A DNA stretch of 64,000 bases from NCBI GenBank assembly GCA_963576475.1, contig OY754980.1:24155934-24219933 (forward strand), in the 5' to 3' direction. The notes beneath the pieces are model-generated. The model was not told the DNA's origin. It did not search any database and saw only the letters and a program-made list of their open reading frames with translations. Both the position numbers and the translations under genes were made by a program. Shown one piece after another: positions 56,816 to 64,000 of the stretch. How positions within the stretch are numbered: position 1 is the stretch's first letter; every line of letters begins with the position of its first letter. The stretch is from Molanna angustata. Its lineage: Eukaryota > Arthropoda > Insecta > Trichoptera > Molannidae.

Positions 56816-59308
56816 AAATTTAATCACTTATTTCTCTTTTTTTTCGCGTGGGACGAAAACATATACCTCAGTTAGTGTTTTTTTCGTCGTGTTTGTACAT
56901 TTAGGGACCGCACAACACTTATGCACTTTTGAATTGATTATAAATACACAAATCGTCCTAGAATACATATATTACATATAGTAGTGATATGCAGTTTACA
57001 ATATCGTGACGTCACCGTCAGGGTCGGCAGGCGCCATGATACTACAAGCGTTTTTTGACGTAAATGTCAAATTTGATTTTAAAATGGCGATTTTTGCTAC
57101 TAAACCTTTATTTTATATAGAAATGTATATATATTTGAAAATAGTGAATGCGTAAAAACATCGTGAGACAGTTTTTCAAAATTAGTCATCATGCCCATTG
57201 TAAATGACCAATATGTAAGTAGAAAATATTAATTGTCAATAACAATATAGACTCACACACATAAGATACGGAGTAGAGACAAGAGTAGACACAACGAGAA
57301 CAAAATCTCATCTGAGAACATCAGAGATGAGGACATTGAGATGTATAACCGGAAACACTCTAAGAGACCGAATTCGAAATACTGAAATAAGAAAAAAAGT
57401 GTAGTACGGAAGACATCGTCAGATGAAGAAGACAGCGGAGGTGATATTGGAGCTCACATGTTAACAGAATGGATGAAAATAATGGATAATATTAAAATTA
57501 AATATAATTTTTTCATAGTTTTAATTGGATGAAAATAGACTCCCACGTATCGCTCTCCAGGAGAACCCAGCTGGAAGAAGACAACTAGGAAGACCTCCAA
57601 AAAGATGGCGAGACAGTTGGCAGTCCACATCGCAGGAGACAGAATAGCGGTAGAAACCGATCTTCGGATCTATGAAAAGAAATAAGAAGAAGACATAAGA
57701 TAGAGGGATATCAATTGCTTATCACCTTCAGTATTTCGTTACAAAACCAATCATATTTTGCATTGAATTATTCTATAGTTGTCGCCAAATAACTTGAACT
57801 TTTAGCCGAGAAGGGGGGCGATTTGCACGTAAACCAACGAAGCTAAAATACACAAAATTACGCTCTGTGCAACCGGAAGCTCGTTCAAGATGTTTGGCAA
57901 ATATTTTACCTCGGTTAAGAATAATGTGTTGTGAAAATTGTATATGCGTGGGATTGTGGCATACTTTCTAACATTCGTTCCACACAATAGGAACATAGAA
58001 AAATTCACCCTCACTAGACAACGTGTCATTTAGCTCAAGAAAATAGAAAGGATAACTCAATGTATGGAAGTGACAGTTGCCAGTCACGTGAAAACTGTCA
58101 CTTCCATGCATTGAGTTACCTTTTCTTGTTTCTTTTCTTGAGTTAAGTGACACATTGTCTAGGGGGGCAAGTCCCTAATAATAATAATTATTATTATAAT
58201 TTTAAATGCTAAAATGTAAAATGAAGAGTGTGTTGGTGTTTCTTTATTAATTTTGTTGATCTCTTTATTTTTTTATACTATTTCAAGTAAATGAAATAAT
58301 AATTTTATTTTATTTAAATTCACATGGCACACACACACTCACAAAGTAAATGTGTTGGCATGTCTGAGAAAATGAAATGACTGCCGGGGTGCGGCATCAT
58401 GTGTGAACAGTATCAATAAAAGATTAGTACCAATTTAATATCGACAGGGTTTGCTTAATCGAAATGGTATCTAAATGTCCCCCTGAGATGATGGGAGGGA
58501 ACGGAGGGGTTGGGATGGATTTTATTAACCCGCAATTAGGCGCAACGGCGGTAATTGACGTTAAATTTCCTATTGGCCGTTCGGTTTGTCAGTTAATAGA
58601 TAATAAAGATTAATTTTATATGTGGTCGAATGATGAGCTGGCATAATTCCTATATTCAGAAAACCATACCATGAATATTCGATATTAATTTTTTTATTAT
58701 AATCGTATTATTATTATGTAGTAGGCACTTTAACACTATAACGTCCGATAACGTAACTTTTTGAACTAAAATAGGAACGTTCTAAAATGTTAGGAGTTCA
58801 TTTGAATTTAATATCGTATTCTGTAACTGATGTTGTTCCTTAAACTAAAATTTACATAATTTGTTCACCGTAGATAATAATTTGAACCCATATTGTCTAT
58901 GGCGCAGACTACGCATGCGTATTACGCACTGTTCAGCCATCTTAATTACATATGTCATGTCACCGTGATGTCGTCTAACCTAACATTTTTTTATTATTTT
59001 TTGTATTGCTTCCCGGGAAACGAACAGGTACAATGTAAAATATTAATTTGACACACACCTCAAAACAAGTTGTCACATTCTGAAGACTTAGAAAACTTAA
59101 TAATGTACCAGCAAATGCATAATTTTTGTGATTGCGAACGTTAGCCGGTTCCAATTTTCGATACAAACTTAATCACACTGCTACGTTTTTACTCCATTGC
59201 TACGTTTTTACTCCATTGCTACGTTTTTACTCCATTGCTACGTTTTTACTCCATTGCCAATATCTTTATGGTTTTGCGACTTACAAAGATACGCTTTACA
59301 TAAATTAT
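56816..59308 (+). repeat. Duplicated segment, copy 2 (2493 bp)
   Basis: Same content as 46818-49291: RTE-type scrap at 57266-57698, palindromic MITE at 58004-58172, SINE-A tail at 59009-59098, and four 19-bp units at 59175-59250. Left flank is next to the LINE-K 5' end; right flank (ttgagaaggtgtg) is new sequence. Confidence 0.93.
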
Positions 59309-61439
59309 TGAGAAGGTGTGAGATAATGGAACAGATTTTGATATGCTTCAACACTTCCTTCCACCAACAGTCAGCGATAGAGGCAATGAGACTCATGAAA
59401 ATTTTACTCTCAGGGTCATGTTTTTAATCGTGAACCTATATGAAGACAAAATGAATTCAAACAATTGAATTAAATTAAATAAAAATATCAACTGAATATG
59501 AGAGATAATGATGTACTGCATTAGGAAGACAGAGAGATAACGCACTTTGAGATATTTACATTTTTATTGTAGAAATAAATTATAATACATGACTCTAAAA
59601 TATCAAACTTTGTTTGTATAGTACCAACTATTTCCTATAAGAGGAAAATGAAAATTGAATATAAAAGTGAAATTTTTAAATATTTGTTATAAAAATAATG
59701 TTAAAGATTGAAACTTATATATAACATGAATTTACATCAAAATCAAATCAAACAAAATCTCTTTCATATCATACTCAAAATCATGATTTCAATCTATATT
59801 AGGTTCAAACATAATGGATTCACATTCATATATTCAGACAATAAAATCATAAAGGTATAACTCATCATACAGCTATGGAGTAAACATTATAAAACAATAT
59901 CGACTCGCAGCATGAATAAGGAGATCCCCTCGATGACCAATATCTTCAAATGAATCCGGTTGTAGAAGATGTATTTAGATTTTAAAATTCTCGTGACTAT
60001 TTGTATCTTGATCCCTCCATGTTACAATAAAATCCAAGTGAAGAAATTTGTTTGTGTCCAAGTAAAAATCCAAATGAAGAAATTGTCTCCGACAATTTCC
60101 TATATGTGACTCCTTTGTCGTCAGTTATAAAATTTTAGGTTAGGCAGAATTAAATGTCGTACATTTCATCGTCGTGTATATGCAAGCATGGTAATTGCAA
60201 AATAATATCCAAATAAAATATATTTCCAATGGAAAACTAAATGGAATAACATTCGAATAATCCATTTGTAGAATTAAATAAAAATTATTTTCGTCAGAAT
60301 GGGTGCGCAATATCAGGGTAGGATTGAATTTGGGATGACTGACATTTATATCAGCATCTAGATTATAGAAAAGAAAACAGGATTATTGGTTTGAAAAATG
60401 ATCTCTCGCCAAACTATCTTGACATACGAACACATAAAACAAACTTACCCCAAATTCAGAAATTCAAATCGACGTCGGCCGCCATTTTCCTACACTGGCC
60501 GTACCGCTTCGATAGGTGTATGCAAAAAGAAAGAATTTGACATAAGCTTTGCTAATCATAAAAAATATTGCCACCTGACAAAAATCAATTTAGTGTGTTC
60601 GCACAAAAAAAACTATAAATTCCCAATTATTAATTTTTCCCTATACATAATTTTCTATAACATGACATACCCGCAACCCCACATAAAAAAAATTTAATAG
60701 AAATTTTTTTTTAAAAAAAAACTGAAAATTGCAAATTATGAAACCAACCCAGAGATCATAAATCAAACCGAAGGATATGAAAAGAAAAAAGGAAATCATT
60801 TGCATCATAAATCATCATCCTGAAACAGTTACACAATAGACATGGTAAAACAACGATATACTTATCTACCATTCAAAAAAATATAACCTGAAACATACAA
60901 AATCATGTTAACGGATTAAAAAATATTGACCTGTAAAACGAATACTGTTTGAAATATAAAATATTATTCCTTCAGAACATAACCTTCTAATATGTATCCC
61001 CAATTCCTAAATACAAATATCTCAAAAAATTTAACTTTAAAATATTTAAGTACAATTTGACATAACAGAGTTCCGCTTGTAAGAAAAGAAAACTCCTAAC
61101 AAAAACAAAAAAAATGATCCCAATTAATGAAATAACATAACACCCAATTAAATGATAAAATAAAATTAAAACGACTCATTTAGAGTTACTTTATGATCTT
61201 TTATTACATCAATTTTTACAAGTATCACTTTATAACAAGTGAAACTTACACCCTAAATCCCAAAAATAATTGAAGGCTCACAAGAAGACTACAATTTTTA
61301 AATTTAAAACTTTTCCCCTAACAAATTTTTAATTATTAGTAGAAAATTTGACTAAAAATACTCTCATATATCGCTCATTTTCATTTTTTTAGCTAAAACG
61401 ACCGAAAAGGCTTTAGCATAAAGAATAATCTCTCAAGTC
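59309..61439. other. AT-rich, no gene recognised
   Basis: Very AT-rich with many A runs. The ORF at 60398-60697 has a patch of mixed residues but no motif. This may be the 3' non-coding part of the LTR element whose integrase is at 63022. Confidence 0.4.
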
Positions 61440-61570
61440 ACAAAGTACTTTCAAGCGAGATATATATATAAAAAAAAAAAAAAAATGATCTCTTGGGAAA
61501 TCAGATGTCCTCAAGCGAAATACAAAGATTTCTTGGCTCATCGGATACCCTCAAGCGAGATACAAAATGC
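61440..61570 (+). repeat. Three imperfect copies of a tcaagcgagatac motif
   Basis: tttcaagcgagatatata near 61450, cctcaagcgaaatacaaag near 61511 and cctcaagcgagatacaaaat near 61551. Each is preceded by a variable aatca or tcgga word. Spacing is about 40-60 bp. Confidence 0.6.
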
Positions 61571-63021
61571 AAAATCCAATTATAAGCCGGAAAAATGCAG
61601 GGCTATCATGTGGAATGGAAAGTCTTAATATAAATATTATATAATTCCTAAAAAAAAAATATAACATTTAACACAAAAACTGGTTAAACATTATTTAATA
61701 CTATTCCTAACATCAATTATAAAAAATTAAAAACCCCAAATCTTCAAAATAAATTTTAAAACATTTAATAAATTATGACAAAATGTCAATTATCACATCT
61801 ATGAGATTCCATAGAATGAAATTCAGTTCAAGACCAAACAACCACACCTTCATATCTTGTATATAAAAGAAAATAAATAAATAAATTATTAATTAGCAGT
61901 GACATCACATACAAGATCCCTTCTCAAGTTTCCTGTGATTTGATGTCTATCACTCAATGATTAAAGAAATTTGTATTTCTTTTACCCACAAAACGATGTA
62001 ACCCATCACAATAAAATCTCAAATTCAATATTAAAATTTAATCTATCAGAATCAAATTCATAAAACTGATTTATACAAAAAAAAATATACAATACCACAG
62101 AAATTTAAAACAAATTCACAATTTGTTTCTACTATTTGATCTCCATTACCAGATTTTTAAATTGTTTTGTATTCAGATTATATTATATTATGGTCGCACC
62201 ACCATAACACCATACATCTAACGATAACAATATAATGTGCGGTTTACATTGTCACCTAAAAACAAAATAACATCTGACGATAGATATCCAACAATATTTA
62301 CAAATAAAATTAATCATATATAAATTGTGAAGTAATGTAACTAACTGATGTCAGTAAAAAAAAATCATAATAAAATGTAAAATATTCATTTGTAAATCCC
62401 CAGTCTACATTATAAAAAAAAATAATATTTGTACCTAAAATAACCTTGTATGTTATGTCGATACCAATACTAACACATCACATCAAAATAAACATTCAAA
62501 AATAAAAAAAAATAAAATGTTTAAAACAAATCTATCTACAATAAATATTTCACCCCCATTCTGACAATCACCATTCATCATAATAAAAGATTCTAAAAAT
62601 CTCTAAAAAAAAATTCTAAAAATCTCTAAATAAAAAAAACTATTTACTTTTAATTAAATTTTTAAATTTGAATAAAGTGAAACAATTATCACTAAATATT
62701 AGTTGGATGATATTGAAATGCAAAATATTATGCTTAAAATGGTTTGAATCTAAAATAAATAATCAACGTTAACTCTTGTTGAGGTTCACTATGCATTTCC
62801 CCAGTCTTTGTGATTATAAAACATTATTTTATTTGATAAAAAAAAATAAAAAAAATATATGAACATATTAATAGTCGCTCATTAATACTTTACATTGATG
62901 ACAGGAAACGACAAACTTGGACACTGTTAGATCCATATACAGCGGGATCCTAGAAAAGCATACAAAAAAAATTCGAAATTAGTTCAATGGACGTAAACAA
63001 TCAATCACTGTCATCCCATTA
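61571..63021. other. AT-rich, no gene recognised
   Basis: Low-complexity A-rich DNA. I looked for an LTR and polypurine tract for the downstream integrase and found no second copy, so no boundary is given. Confidence 0.4.
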
Positions 63022-63996
63022 TCAACCCTGTTTAACAATATCCTTGATATGAAAATTCCCAACTTTTTTATTTGACATATCAGCAAGTGTATAAACTAAA
63101 GGTGAAATTTTTCCAATTATTTTATTCTTTACATAACGAGGAGCCAATTTACTAGTAAAATAATCAACACTTTTGGACAAAGGAAAATTTTTTCTATAAA
63201 CATAATCACCAACGTTATATTCTTTTTCAATCCGACCCTTATTATATTCACCAGCCACTCTTTTAGACGCTTCAAACAAGTTATCTTGAACTTTTATGAA
63301 AATATCATTTAAATAAGAAAGTTTGTCAATATAATCATTTGGGAGCTCAACTGTCACTTCATCAAATGAGGAAGGCCCAGTATCATATCTATTATGATGA
63401 TTACCTTTTATTATGAATTCCCTTCCAAAAAAGATAAAGTATGGAGTATAACCAGTAGACATATTAATTGATGAATTCATCGCAGAGCAAATAGGGATAA
63501 TGTGACTACACCAATCTCGTTGTCTATCGTGAACCATTGCTGCAAGCGCCGTGATGGCTGTTCTATGGTACCTTTCGACGATGTTGGCTTGGGGCGTATA
63601 AAGAGACGTATAATATAAATATGGGATGTCATATTTTTTAATTAAATCCTTGAATTTATTGGCAGTGAATTGAACTCCATTATCGGCTAAAATAATGGCT
63701 GGAACCCCATATGGTAAGAAAATATAGTTCTCCAAATTCTTCACAACATTTTCGGCATTTGCTTTTTTCATAGGAAAAAGCCACAAATATTTGGAAAATG
63801 CGTCCAAAACTGACAGAATATATACATTACCAAGTTTTGAACGAGGAAAAGGGCCCACTATGTCGGTCGAAATCATAACCATCGGTTTGTGTATTTTACT
63901 GCTACTTGACATTAATCCTAATGGTTTTTGTTGGTAAAATTTAAACATTTTACAAGATTCACAACCATTGATATATTCCCTCACTTCTAAAAACAT
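63022..63996 (-). CDS. LTR-retrotransposon integrase, runs off the window
   Basis: 324 residues, uninterrupted; the frame probably continues beyond base 64000. The zinc-binding end CESC (Cys12, Cys15) is followed by the rve core with Asp45 (STDIVGP), Asp105 (LADNG) and Glu141 (ANIVERYHR), the exact D-x59-D-x35-E spacing of retroviral-type integrases. A C-terminal domain (NVGDYVYRKN, YVKNKIIGKISPLVYTLAD) follows. It resembles Ty3/Gypsy integrases more than BEL or Copia. It is distinct from the 16.2-21.4 kb element and may be intact. The rest of pol should lie to the right of the window. Confidence 0.88.
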   Translation of the reverse strand: MFLEVREYINGCESCKMFKFYQQKPLGLMSSSSKIHKPMVMISTDIVGPFPRSKLGNVYILSVLDAFSKYLWLFPMKKANAENVVKNLENYIFLPYGVPAIILADNGVQFTANKFKDLIKKYDIPYLYYTSLYTPQANIVERYHRTAITALAAMVHDRQRDWCSHIIPICSAMNSSINMSTGYTPYFIFFGREFIIKGNHHNRYDTGPSSFDEVTVELPNDYIDKLSYLNDIFIKVQDNLFEASKRVAGEYNKGRIEKEYNVGDYVYRKNFPLSKSVDYFTSKLAPRYVKNKIIGKISPLVYTLADMSNKKVGNFHIKDIVKQG

Positions 63997-64000
63997 ACGA

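Noticed and set aside
46818..59308. Very long LTRs (2.48 kb) of one giant retrotransposon
   Set aside because: The copies do not start TG or end CA, there is no primer site or purine tract next to them, and the interior holds unrelated LINE and foldback pieces with no gag-pol.

Overview
The window looks like a gene-poor, AT-rich stretch of an insect nuclear genome, most likely a moth or butterfly (Lepidoptera). The reasons are strong A+T richness, two tRNA-headed SINE families, non-LTR retrotransposon (LINE) debris ending in (AAAT)n or short tetranucleotide tails, a retroposon of the common lepidopteran type that opens with a 'ctagcggacccg' head, a LINE whose ORF1 has a baculovirus-FP-like domain, and a Ty3/Gypsy element primed by tRNA-Ser. 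I find no host protein-coding gene or RNA gene I can defend. Almost everything recognisable is transposable-element sequence, so this is probably intergenic or intronic repeat-rich DNA. ORF starts here are often non-ATG read-ins and are treated as fragments, not genes.

Layout. 0.5-3.3 kb: SINE-A, a foldback relative, an unexplained short minus-strand ORF, an RTE-type LINE tail and a retroposon. 4.6-15.6 kb: a Helentron-like fragment, a near-perfect 103-bp-arm hairpin (9060-9307), SINE-B, two inverted-repeat elements (11218-11517 and 12033-12377), a SINE-B split by an RTE-type tail (13.1-13.7 kb) and several LINE reverse-transcriptase tails. 15.9-21.6 kb: a tandem array of 118-120-bp units split by a 5151-bp Ty3/Gypsy element (minus strand) with two 224-bp LTRs, a tRNA-Ser primer site and a 5-bp target duplication; its LTRs are nearly identical but its pol is broken.

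22.2-32.3 kb: LINE tails, SINE-A, and two head-to-tail Helentron-like units, the second split by a 4.3-kb LINE with an intact endonuclease/reverse-transcriptase ORF2 and a 5'-truncated ORF1. Then comes a GC-rich insertion (31.2-31.8 kb) inside another reverse-transcriptase fragment. 33-38.8 kb: fragments and one 2.8-kb copy of a second LINE family (here LINE-K). 44-52 kb: a pair of 192-bp direct repeats, a Harbinger-like MITE and a 1000-bp giant-arm foldback.

46818-49291 and 56816-59308 are two copies of one ~2.48-kb segment, about 99.6% identical and in the same orientation, with another LINE-K copy beside the second. The last 4.7 kb is very AT-rich and ends in the integrase part of a second LTR retrotransposon that runs off the window.

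How parts interact: LINE-K and SINE-B share a 3' tail with a small hairpin whose loop varies while the stem holds, which suggests LINE-K supplies the machinery that copies SINE-B. The Gypsy copy looks like a recently inserted but non-autonomous passenger. Several insertions are nested, which gives a relative history of the locus.
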